DNA from: Cytospora piceicola
Taxonomy: Eukaryota; Ascomycota; Sordariomycetes; Diaporthales; Cytosporaceae
NCBI GenBank assembly: GCA_023375675.1
Contig: JALQBC010000050.1
Location: forward strand, 175,628-239,627
Length of the DNA: 64,000 nucleotides
Direction: 5' to 3'
Part shown: one piece after another, positions 1 to 10,790 of the stretch
How the letters are laid out: the number at the start of each line of letters is the position of its first letter
How positions within the stretch are numbered: position 1 is the stretch's first letter
Notes under the pieces: model-generated
Seen by the model: only the letters and a program-made list of their open reading frames with translations
What the model was told of the DNA's origin: nothing
The model's database searches: none
Program-made: the position numbers and the translations under genes

Positions 1-333
1 ATCAAATCCGGCCTCCTATCTAACACTGGCTATATATTATGTAAAGAAAATATGGGAAACGGTATATATACTAGTAAATACCACTTGTAGTCACCATCGG
101 GCACCGGGGTGGCATGTATGTGCTCGCTCAGTTGATGCCGAACGAGCTTGGTGCCCATGGGCGTAATAAATGTTTAGCCTTATCTAATTCACGGGTTCTG
201 TTGTGGCCACACCAGTACAATGTACGACGAAGAAGCAGTAAGCATTTGAGACACATTCCCCCTAGCGGCATCTAACTATTCAAGCCTCCAAAGACGATAG
301 ACCAAGCAATATCGATCTACTGCACTGTACACA
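1..333. other. intergenic, no gene seen
   Basis: Downstream flank of the minus-strand terpene cyclase at the left edge of the window. I see no open frame with family motifs and no repeat. It probably holds the 3' untranslated region of that gene. Confidence 0.5.
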
Positions 334-1546
334 TCAAGCATCTTCGAGTGTTTCGAGCGGCTTCTTCATGGACGGTACCACACAACTCTTCTCCTCAGCC
401 AGCCCTATCTCATAGAGCTTGTATCTGTTGGTGATTCTATGCATGTGGAGGTACCCATAAAGGTGACTGAGCCAAGCCTGTCTATACGGCTCGCGGCCGT
501 CGAGGACAACACTGATGCGCTTGACCGCTTCGATGCACTCCTTCGTTGCACTTCTCAGCACGGCCGTCACGTCTCTGCTCTCATAGCTTGCTCTCTGGTG
601 TATGTAGTTCTTTTTCACTCCTGCTATTTCTTCCTTATAAAACCTGGCTGCTGATTAGCTGGCATCTTCTATAATTAACCCAACAATTGAAACCTGGATC
701 GTCGAATTACTTACGAGAGAACATCGTTTGCGAGATTGAGCACCCTTCCCATGTCAGGAATTGCTTCGAGAAACATAGAAATTTCCGGATACTTTTCCTT
801 GGGAAATGTGAAGTATGAATACGCCTCGGGGACACCTTCTCTGTCTCGGAAATAGTGAGGCCAACGACGACCTCCGCCTGTCGGCGTCATGGTCTGGAAC
901 TCGGCGCGTTCTTCCAACACATTACAGTTGATGAATGCCAGAGACGACAGAATGATGAAGTTGGCCGTAACCAAGTCCCAAGATTCATGGGTTGACCGCA
1001 AAATGTCGGCGTAGCCCTGGAGGACCAGGTTTGGCTGTTGTTCACCAACGAAGAAGCGTTCTGGGAACTTCTCCACCTCGTCTTTCATTTCAAGGTCGTC
1101 AATCTGTGTACCAAGCCATGTATGTATTCCTGTGTAAACCTGCGCAATCAGGGGATGATCTGGGTAGCAAATCTGCAGTTGGGTCAGTCATTCCCCTGTC
1201 TCGTGGATCATATATGTATATGGTGGAACTTTGGCTCCACACCTACAGCTGCGTACGTGAACCCGACCTCGAAGCATCTCTCGGAGTGAATGGTATCAAG
1301 TGGTACCCGAGTCTCATATGCTCTCAATAGCATCGCTTCCCAGAGCGCATCGTTCTTCACTTTCGGGGGCGTCTCGTAGCCAACATCAGCAAGAAAGGAC
1401 GTGATGATTGGGCGTAGCTGTGGGCCCAGTCGCTTTGCATATTCTGAAGAGTCGATATGATTCTCGACCGGTTTAACGAAGGGCATGGGCTCTGAAGATA
1501 TGGATCCTCGAGACTTGAGTCTCATCGCTGCTGTGTGTTGATCCAT
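334..1546 (-). CDS. trichodiene-synthase-family sesquiterpene cyclase
   Basis: Three exons by my reading: 1546-1247, 1172-715 and 643-334, giving 355 codons plus stop. Introns start GTAGGT and GTAAGT and end CTGCAG and CCAG. Class I terpene cyclases ionise farnesyl diphosphate with Mg2+ held by an Asp-rich motif and an NSE triad. Here the Asp-rich site is IDDLEMKD (Asp125-Asp126), and the triad NDVLSFYKE (Asn249, Ser253, Glu257) is rebuilt exactly across the second splice junction, which supports both the model and an intact active site. The segment YPDHPLIAQVYTGIHTWLG before the Asp motif is typical of the fungal trichodiene synthase family (PF06330), and the length is close to the usual 370-390 residues. 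The product cannot be told from sequence: trichodiene, longiborneol and other cyclases share this fold. It is transcribed divergently from an SDR about 630 bases away. Confidence 0.88.
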
Positions 1547-2176
1547 GATTTTCCAGATGTCTGTTTATAGGATTTAGGACGAGGTAGTGGTGGTTCAAGC
1601 AATGTTATGTCGGTCGCATTGTCAATGGTTCAACTACCAACTTCATAGGAGGGAGACAATGGCTTTTTGAGCATGTTCAGAGTGACAAATTACATCAACC
1701 GTCAACTTATCTCGTCGAAAGTGTCGTCTTATTCCATAAGAAGCACGCCCCAGATGTCGGCTGTTGGCCGTTGTTCCAGCAATCATGCGCCGATACGGAG
1801 ACGAATATCCACAGCAAGCCATTGAAATCCAACAAGTACGACGTTGTTCATGCATCGTTCTCAGGCGTTGACCACCAACTGCATAGGAGACGTTGGAATG
1901 TTACCGTGTTGGTCCCGCAGCTGTAAGTGCGGGCTCTGTCCGAGGTGGAGACGTATGACAGTGGCCGCTTGTTCTCACCTTTCTGGATGCAGGAGGTCAC
2001 AACAAACAAGCCTTTGCTGATAAGAGTTGTGGTCCGAGTCAACGTGGCTGTCGTTCCGATTCTCTAGGCATGTTGAGGTCCAAGATTGCGTTACTGTCCT
2101 CTTAGACGCATTGATAACTCGTGGCTCGAGGATTCATATCCGTTGAACATCACACAATCCTTCTCAATATTTGCCT
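1547..2176. promoter_or_regulatory. divergent intergenic region, terpene cyclase / SDR
   Basis: These 630 bases separate the start codons of two genes running in opposite directions, so the region must hold both promoters. Short open frames inside have no recognisable motif and I take them as chance. I see no clear TATA box or repeated operator-like site. Confidence 0.45.
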
Positions 2177-3378
2177 ATGATGACTCTCGAAATAAAAAAT
2201 GCATCAATCTCAAGTCTTGAGGGAAAGGTAGCCCTAGTCACTGGTACGTTGGATCTGTCCCAAGCACATACTACACGGCCGTTGATTACATATGTAAACT
2301 TGTCTTGGATCAAGTCTGTCCGGACTACCAACATACTTGACTAGTGAATAATGCATGTATATATGCGCACGTTCTAATCGATTCTCATTTGCGAATAGGG
2401 GCTTCTTCAGGGATTGGACTCGCAACTGCTAAGCTACTTTTGGAGAAAGGAGCAACCGTCTATAATGTGGACAAGAATGAGCCCGACGAAGAACAAGAGC
2501 CCGACTGGGAAGACTGGAAAAACTTCTACACCCATCGTGCTGATGTGACAGACTGGGCTGCCCTGCGGCAGGTCTTCGACTCCATCAAACATATCGACTT
2601 TGTCTTCGCAAATGCCGGTGTGTCTGATGTTGGTCGTAAGTTTCTCGATAGTCAGTACGACTACGATGGCCGACTTTTGGAGCCTCTGTCCATCTATAAT
2701 GTGCTAGATGTGAACTTGCGAGCCGTCCTTAACACTATCAAGCTGGCGCACCACAAGATGCGAAATTCCGATACGAAAGGAAGTATTGTCATTACTGGCG
2801 GGTCTGCTGGCTATTGGGTCGACCCAATGGTGCAGATTGGCTCCGTGAGTTGGACTGCGGTAAGTTATCCAAGAGTGTTTACCGATTCTACCATGCTGAC
2901 TTTGTCACAGCAACTAGGCATAGTCCGAGTCCTGCGTCCTATCATGGAAAAAGACGACATCACCATCAATGCGGTCACTCCCGGAGCCACCGTTACCAGG
3001 ATGGTGCCAATCAGGCCCGTCATTGCTTGGATGAAACATGACCTCCCACTGAGCAGGGCGGAGGATGTCGCGCTTGCCCTTGTGTACTCGGCTATTGCTC
3101 GACAGCCTCGGCGTGTCGAGACTTATGGTGATGAGCCCGAGTCTGCGCTCACGGTCGAGGGCCGCTGGAACGGTAGAGTGATTCAGGTACTGGGGGAACA
3201 GTTTCGAGAAATCGAGCAGCCTCTAGTCGACTCTAGGTCGATGTGGCTTGGAGAGGAGTTTACACAACTGATCAAGGCCCAACAATCGGCGACTGATGTC
3301 ACTTCGAGGAAAGCCAGAATCCGGGTGAATAGTTCTGATGAGAGCACCAGCACAGGGGACGAAAGCAGCGAGGTTTAA
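2177..3378 (+). CDS. short-chain dehydrogenase-like protein, catalytic YxxxK apparently missing
   Basis: Exons 2177-2243, 2399-2859 and 2911-3378, 331 residues. The first exon was placed because MMTLEIKN...EGKVALVTG joins across a GTACGT intron to GASSGIGLA, rebuilding the Rossmann nucleotide-binding motif TGGASSGIG. FANAGVSD is the family NAG motif, and ITINAVTPGATVTRMVP is the post-catalytic segment. Two ATG codons are adjacent at the start. The place where YSASK-type catalytic Tyr and Lys belong, just before LGIVRVLRP, reads IGSVSWTAQ, with neither residue. Intron 2 (51 bases, GTAAGT...CACAG) is a multiple of three without stops, so retention would add 17 residues, but that still gives no YxxxK. 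The C-terminal tail is long and acidic. It may be a pseudoenzyme or a diverged reductase working with the divergent terpene cyclase (inference). Confidence 0.82.
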
Positions 3379-3720
3379 TGGAAAACTAGACTGTCGGCTA
3401 CTTTAGGTAGATATATCAGTATATTATAACCTCGTGGGAGTCACCAAGACCCAAGAGATTCCACTGCAATCAATCATTTTTCGGGTTCAAGTCAGTTAAA
3501 AAGACACAACCTTTGCTGAGCGTCAGACATTGGAGTCAAGCCTCTGGTCAGAGTGGCAGCTGTGTCCGGTACCATTAGAATACTACGGCCCTATGAGTGA
3601 GATTTATTGGCTTGAATGCTTGCTAGTGACCACGCGACGTCCAATACAAAAGAGATACTGTGAATATGACGGACGGGCACAGGGGAATAGCGCCAATGGT
3701 TTATGGTGGTCCATTGACAG
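3379..3720. other. convergent 3' intergenic region
   Basis: Lies between the ends of the plus-strand SDR and the minus-strand TAPT1 gene. Nothing coding is seen; it should hold both transcript ends. Confidence 0.4.
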
Positions 3721-6700
3721 CTACCAGATTCTTTTAGCAACCATCTCGTACCTCATCACCCCACCCAGATCCTTCTCTCCCTTCCCGTCTCCACCACCTT
3801 CTGCGGCCTTCCGCTCCCTATCCCTCGCCTTCTTCAGCCCTTCCGGATCATCTGCAAATATCCACCTCCTCCTGTCGTCTCCTACCTCCACTGCACCGAA
3901 GCCACCCACCCTCTTGGACCCCTTAGTATCGAAAGTCTCCCTCTCCATCTTGGCAGTGGCGACAGCATGTTCCTTCAGTTTCATCCTCGCGTATCTGTCG
4001 CGGCTGTATCTAAGTAATAACATACCCAGGAGCAATTTGAGGATCAGCAGCACGAGGAAGGCAATGAAGAACACGAGAAGCATGGTCACCAGAGCGATGG
4101 CGTCGTCGGTTGACCAGGATAAGAAGGAATACTTGCTGGCGTTTCTCGTCGTTGCGTTGGTGAAGTCGCCGTCGAGACCGTAAATAGAGCGTCCAATCGC
4201 ATTACGGATGATATTATCCAGCCTATCCAAGGCGGCGGTCACTGCAGGTGAGGACGCAGTTGATGACTCGACAGATAGTGATGTATGGGTGGATGGTGGC
4301 ATGGGAGCTGGGAGGTGTGTCGCGAGAAACATGTGGTAGGTCTGGAAAGAGGCGCGAATGAAGAGGGTGGAGAGGGGTAGGAGAGGGAGGCCGAGCCGAC
4401 GTGTGAGAGATGGCGTGACGAAAGCCTGCAAAGCGTTAGAAATGTTGGAGAGGGAGGAAGAGCCAGCTGCAGTACTGACGTTGGTGTAGTAATCCTTGCA
4501 AAGAATATCAAGGATTCGGCTGTAGAAGGTGGGCTTGATATTGTTGAACTTGTTGATATAAGCGTGCTTGATCCAATCCACAAGCATCTCGCTGCCTATG
4601 ACGATGAGGAAGGGCGATAGTACTTCGCCAGACCGGAGCCAAGATGGCAGGATGGTGAAGCTCATAGGAAGGATGGAGGGGTTGTGCAGTGGAACTTTGG
4701 CAGTAGCCATTCCGTCGTCACCAAGCCCAACGCCGGCGCCGGGAACACTAAGCCCGCCGACTTCGACAACATTGCGCATGCCTATGATGAGCAAAACGAG
4801 CCACAGCTGGAAACGTTCGACAACGTCCGCGCAGGTAAGCTGAAACAAATTCTCCTTTTCAAAGCGCTTAAAAACACTGCCTTTAATCTCGACAAACTGA
4901 TTGGACATCAACAGGGTGAGAAGGGCGTTAGAGTACGAGTTGACGGCCACGTTGAGAGTGATGACTTGGTAGAAAAGTGTGATGGCGTGGGTGCAATTAT
5001 AGGCCAGTGACAACAAGAACATGCCGAACGGAAGCATAACTTTGGATCGGCCGGAGCTGTTGCGAGAAAGTGTCTCGGAGCTGAAGAGGCACTCGAAGAT
5101 GTCCTGGCCAAGAGCGGACAGTAAACGGTCGCCGACCTGTATCATAGATTAACATGGTGAGGCCCTTATTCAGTCCCGTGGTAATTTACTTACCTCGACG
5201 AGATTGTAAATGACATAAAGCTTAACAGCCGATTGGGCACGGATGAAGTGATACATCCGGCTGGCATCGAGATTCATAAGAGCGAGAGAGCTGCATATGA
5301 TGACCAGCCCCTGGAGGAGATCGGCCTTATGGAAGGAAGTGAGGTTTGATGGCATGGATTTTGTTCTTCTATGTCGGAAAGGACCACGGTGCGAGCGCAT
5401 TCGAGGAGGCATGGGAGGCGCGCCGTTTGTGTCAGCTCTCACCCGCACCGAGTCTGCTCGTCGAGTCAACTCACCCGAGGAACTTCTGTGGTTGGTAGAG
5501 GAAATACTGGCGTGAGCGTCCTTGGGTGGCTCGCTGGTTCTGCTTCGACTTCGAGATCTTCCATCTGTACTGCGCGAGCTATCATAGCTTGACCCGCGCG
5601 ACATGTTGCGGCCCCGACGGCATCGTTCCCGCATACGACCCAAACCCTCCCATACAAAACCTATGAGCCATCGTGCTTCCTTTCCTACGACATATGCCCA
5701 CCACCTAAACAATATACTGAAGGCGATGCAGAATCTCATAGGTAGTATTGTAAATGTCCACAGCCAAGCGTCCAGACATGCCAACGCACCAAACATCAAT
5801 GTCTTCTCGATATATGGAGGTATCAAAAGGAAATTTTTCAGCCGCTCAAACTTGACTGCACTAGACTCATAGGGCAAATCATTTGCATAAGAGTGGTGTA
5901 TGTACAGTGGACTAGGCCGTTGGGCGGCAAGCTCGAGCTGCAATAAAGTCGGGGCAGACAGTGGTGGGAGTGGTACAGATGGAGGCATTGGAGAAGGAGG
6001 TCGTGGCTCTCCGAACTCACGAGTATCTCTTGAGTCGGGCCGGCTCTGATGATGGTGGGCATTTGATGGGTTGGTGGATCCGGGGTTGCTGGCAGCCTCG
6101 AGATTCAAAGGTGCTGGCCGTGGCGAAGGCTGGAACGAATTTCCTCGAGAGGCGGACAGAGGGGCTGGAGGTTGACTGCTGGATTTCCGTTGATTGACAG
6201 GTGTATGCAACGTTCCGGACTGTGTCGTTGGTCGGTCGGAATAAAATGTACTGCTCGGAAGTAAACCGCCAAAAATATGCTGTGACTTGTTCGCTTCAGT
6301 CTCATCGCACCCTTGCGGAGGGTTGGCGGCGAGATGAGCAGCCATGGAGGGTCGATGGTTCTCTGCGACTTCAGCATTCACAGGTTGATCGGGAACAGTT
6401 GCGATGGGCAGGGAATCGGGCGAAGCAGTCAGCTCGTGGATTTTAGAGGCAGACAATCGCCTGATACCGCTGTGGTCGCTCGACTTTGTCCCAGAGCGGC
6501 CTCTGGTCTTCTTTGTAGTCGAAGAACTTCTTTTTGGAGTGGTGTGTATATCGCCAGAGTTGGGCAAGGCGTCGCTGGAGAGCTCGACCGCCGAATGTAG
6601 ACCAGATGTATCGGCCTCGGAGACGGCAGAAGATTCAACGCCATCGAGGCTTGTGGAGTCGGCGCTCGCATCGATGCGGTTGATGTAATGAGGATATGGT

Positions 6701-7023
6701 GAATGGCCGCTAGCCTTGAAGGAGGGAAACGGTAGGACGGGGCTCTCGATGTCGGAGAGAGACGGCGCTGGCGATGGCCAGGGAGGAGCAACTGACGACT
6801 CTGGGGTCTTGTTCTCATCGTTTATCGTACCGGTTTCCGTGGATGTTCCATTTCTATGATGGCTTGCCTCCTCCTTGGGCGCCGTTGTGGTACCAGTTTC
6901 GAAACCATTGGCGCAAATCGTCTCGACACCGCCCTTGTCTGAGGTGTTAGTTTCTCCATGCTGATCCTGCCCGTTGGCCGGCGCCAGCGCCAGTGCTGGG
7001 ATTTCCACCTCGGAAGCTGCCAT
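3721..7023 (-). CDS. TAPT1/Emp65 family (DUF747) multi-pass ER membrane protein
   Basis: Two exons, 7023-5194 and 5136-3721, joined by a 57-base GTAAGT...ACAG intron so that YNLVE continues into VGDRLLSALGQDIFECLFSS; 1081 residues. I chose the ATG at 7023 (context GCCATGGC) because the frame further upstream has only a TTG. Residues 1 to about 390 are low-complexity and rich in Ser, Pro and Thr, and look disordered. The conserved core begins about residue 391 (KFERLKNFLLIPPYIEKTL), is interrupted by an Arg/Ser-rich insert at about 470-555, and resumes with DLLQGLVIICSSLALMNLD and many hydrophobic spans (for example AIALVTMLLVFFIAFLVLLI). This order matches Emp65 of yeast and TAPT1 of animals, which act in the ER membrane in folding or quality control. 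The C-terminal tail is charged. It is a conserved gene within an accessory region. Confidence 0.9.
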
Positions 7024-7400
7024 GGCAAGGTATTTGCGAAAGGCAAAAGTATAAGGGACTAACGCCGGCCCCAATCTTTAAGCCCACGCCCCCGCTAAAT
7101 TAGGTAGCACCGTGCTTGCCGAGCGGAACCTGTGGGTTCCGGCCCACCCACACCGCATATCACGGCCCACGGCCACGAGGCTAACCTCGCTGCCGTCGCC
7201 GTTAAGGGCCAAATATCGTGATTGCCTCAAATCTCGCGGTGGTCTGTGCTGGGCACGCTTTTTACGCGTTGATCCACCCTTTTGTTTGTTCACGTGAGGC
7301 CAGGGCAGACGAAATCGTAGCCCACAATCGTAACTATCGTAACCCCTCGTCACCGTCTGTACGGCTGTCTGTATAGTGTTTTTGTATGCTGTTTTTATGT
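7024..7400. promoter_or_regulatory. upstream region of the TAPT1-like gene
   Basis: GC-rich flank upstream of the start at 7023, holding the likely promoter and 5' untranslated region. It passes into the RIP-altered fossil at about 7.4 kb. Overlapping short frames on both strands look like chance. Confidence 0.4.
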
Positions 7401-10400
7401 GCCCTATCGTCTGTCAGTATATCTGTCTGCCCTACGATGCTTCATCCCACTTAACTTAGGTAGTACCTACCATCTGATACCGACGCTGTGCCTGACTAGC
7501 GCTAACGGCACGGCGGCTTCGAGGCCAGGGACGCCGACGTCGTAGAGGTTAATCCGGGCCAGTACCTGCTTTTATAGGAGTTTCTCTCTAATATATAGTC
7601 GAAACGCGGATCCAGTAACACGGGTAATAGCGCCAGGCCCCTTACGGCTAACTGCCCCTTTATTATTAAATACTAGTACTATAAATATTACAGCCAGAAG
7701 GCAAGGTCCAGGGGCAAAGGCATCGTCGCTAAGATAGGTAACAGCTGCGCTATATACCCTACGCGAGTAACCGTGATAAAGACGTTTAAAGTAGTAGATA
7801 GAAAGGTAACTAACGACCTGGAATCCGTAAGTATATAGCCCTACCTACGTAAAGCGGATTACTTACTATCCTCGAGGTTTTTTTCAGGCACTACGGCAGC
7901 TACGACGGCGACCACGATCTAGTATACTACGATACGGCACACTACTCAAATAGCATCGCGGCCGCCATTAAGAAATATCTCGAGCGTAGCTACGGCCTAA
8001 AGAAGACCTAGGCCAACAATATATAGAGGAAAGACGCCGAGTTATAGCGGCGGGCAAAATTATGTAAGGTATATAACGCGCGGCCCATTAACTCAGCCGT
8101 CTTTCGTAACTAAGAGAGATCGATTCGAGTAAAAAGGGCGGCAAAAGAGACGACGATTAGCAATAGCTTCGCGCGGTAGCGATAGGTAAAACGTCACGCT
8201 AGCTAACAGGCATAGTAAGTCAGCCGCTATCAACTCGGGAAGATTAGAACTTACCTTATATAGGCGTAAAGAAGTCCTCGATTAGTTACGCGAGAAAGAA
8301 TTGCCCTGCTAGATTATCAACTTAAACAACGGCGAGAGGGGTAAACAACAGCAGATATCTCACGGCATAGTGTTTTTGCCGCCTAAACCTACTAAAGCAG
8401 CCGCAGGTATAACGTTACAAAGGCACGGCCGTCTCGTGCTACTTAATAGCTTACACAAAACTAACCGTTTAGGCTAGTACCTTTTCACTGTCCAGTCTCG
8501 CGATAACTACGGGTCGTAGCGGCAAGGCGCCTTCTTTCTAACGTAAAGCCAGCACGCGTAGTTGATCGAAGACTGTTTAGCTGCTGTAAATAACCTCGTG
8601 CTAGGCTAGTAGCTAGAATAGGTAATAAACAACGATTCGAATGCTGAACAGAAGGGCTTTCGTGATTTCTCGCGCTATAATCAGGGCAAACAGGTCATCT
8701 CTTTACTCTGTTAAAAGCACTAGACAAGGGTGATCGAAAGGCGCCTACCTAGTAAGGCACTCAGCGCTTCCCGCAAATGGCTACGCCACGTAGTGTATAA
8801 CGCGGTCGACGAGGAGGAGTATACGATATTCTGTTAAAAGGCCGTTAACGCTATGCCTACAGTATGCGCTACGCAGAGAGAGTATTTAAGAAAGAAGCTG
8901 TTAAGGGGTGAAAACGCCAGGTAGGCATCGTGGGCGAGGTAAGTTTTAGCCGTACCCTATCAGTTTTATTAGCTAACATATTGGTTTCGTAGCAGATTTC
9001 ACGTGCCTGTTCTTCTCTAAATGTCTATAACATCTCCTTTAGAAAGCTTCCACAGCCATTTAAAGAGGGATGGGTTTAAGGGAATAATAAATAAGTTCAC
9101 CTTCCTAAAAACCGTCTAACGCGCCTTTAACGTGTATGCGCAGTAACATAAAAAAGCCGAGGGGGTAGCTGCTAAGGCGCAGGTAGGTAAGCTGCTAAAC
9201 CTCTATCAGTATTCTGATCACTTTAGCGGCCTACCTAGAACCCTTTAAATGCTTTAAATAAAGCAGATCTATAAGGCTAAAGAAGACAACCATACTAACG
9301 ATCCCCTCTATTACGATGCCGACGTATACAGGCTAAAGTGCCTATATCGCTTTTAGCGGCGATAGCGCCTAATCTGTGCCTATATATAGAGGAAGCACCT
9401 TTTTAAGGGCGAGAAGATCCCCAAGGTAAACTTTAAGCAGGTCTGTATACCTTTTAAGCAGGAAGGCTAGCTCGTTTACTACCGCACTTTTAACGACCCT
9501 CTCGTAGTATATACTTAAAGCAGTACAGAACTCGAATAGCAGAAACGCAGGTACATATAAACCCTACGGTCGCAATTAATCTAGTAGTGCCTACAGACTA
9601 ACGATAGCTTCAGGCGATACCTTAACCTCGTACGGAAGACCCAAAACAACCGCGCGATAGCTAAAGAGATCTGGTTTAAGAGGATTAAACAGCTTAAAGC
9701 GGCGTGGTACGCCTTAGCCGAAATATCTGCTAGCCTTAACGATAGGGGCCAATTTTTACTAGAGATCGCAAGCGGCCTAGACAGCCGCTCTCTCCTTAAG
9801 GCTGTAAATATACAGCGGGTAATACGAGATAGGCTAGCAGTAATAAGGCTCACGACTATGCCGCGAGATCTGCAGTTAAGCACGCCCATTACGTCTACGC
9901 AGGTAAGTATAACCTTAAAACTGTTTATATAGCATTCACTAACAATCGGCTTTAACAGGCTATAACCTCGTGTTCCTCCGTAGGGGACAGGTAACCTAAA
10001 CCTCTTACGCGATAACCACCCTCTACGACAACCCCCATCGCGATACCCTCACCTACAATGCCCCCGCCTACACAACCATATACACCCGCAGGCCCTGTAA
10101 CGCTACAGCGGCCGGGGCCCTTTATACAAGGCTAGTTCTCGTGTATAGCAACGCCTGCTTTTTCTAAGTAAAGCACATAGCCTAAACTAGGCGGCGCACT
10201 ACTACAGTTAAGCTCCCTAGCCCCGTGTAAACGGGCGCGAGATCTAGGCGCAACTATACCTACAGCACTAAAAAAACCACGGCCGGAGGTCGCGATAGCT
10301 TTATTTGCTACGTTACCCTAGCAGGGCGACAGCACTTTACAGCGGCATATACAGGGCGTCCTGGATAACTCAGATAAGTTTGCCAGAAGGTTATTTAGTG

Positions 10401-10790
10401 TGCCGACGCACCTTTCTGCCTCAGAACAGTCTCACAGCTATCATAGTATCTTTTCGGCCGCGGAAGGCATTACAACTGACGGCATAGTAATGCCTTTAGC
10501 CGTAGCTCCGCCAGTGCGAACGATTCAAGGGCCAGCACATAGAGTTTCTGTGTAGAACGCACCTACAGCTAATGAGACGTCGTACGGCATTTCCAGCGAT
10601 CTGGAGGACGCGCTAAGGGGGCTGCCACTGCTATAGTAAGTGCCCCAGAGCGCGTGACCGCGCGCCTGACTAACAAGGTGACAGATCTCGCGATAGCTAC
10701 GGCGACGAGGCTGTAGTAGACCAGATGTGGTAGGCTAAATAGTGTGATAGTACTGGGCGAGCAGGCCTGCAGGTAAGTTTTAGTGGCACC
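7400..10790 (+). pseudogene. moderately RIP-mutated gene or transposon fossil, unclassified
   Basis: No long open frame survives, but plus-strand reading gives long protein-like stretches broken almost only by TAG and TAA at places where Trp or Gln is expected. One example is 7,900-8,270, with DLVYYDTAHYSNSIAAAIKK followed by KDAEL-stop-RRAKLCKVYN; another is 8,720-8,900, with RKWLRHVVYNAVDEEEYTIF. Intron-like signals remain, for example GTAAGT at 9902 with CTAAC and AG by 9959, and GTAAGT at about 7829 with TTTTTTTCAG at about 7885. TpG is depleted more than CpA in the first part. I do not recognise the family: no Helitron, MULE or reverse-transcriptase motif was seen. Boundaries are approximate, set by the composition change, and I found no terminal repeats. 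Confidence 0.6.

Noticed and set aside
1643..2042. Minus-strand short frames upstream of the terpene cyclase
   Set aside because: No motifs, no splice signals linking them, and they lie in the divergent promoter region.
7072..7074. Upstream start for the TAPT1-like gene
   Set aside because: The codon there is TTG; the first in-frame ATG is at 7023 in a strong context.
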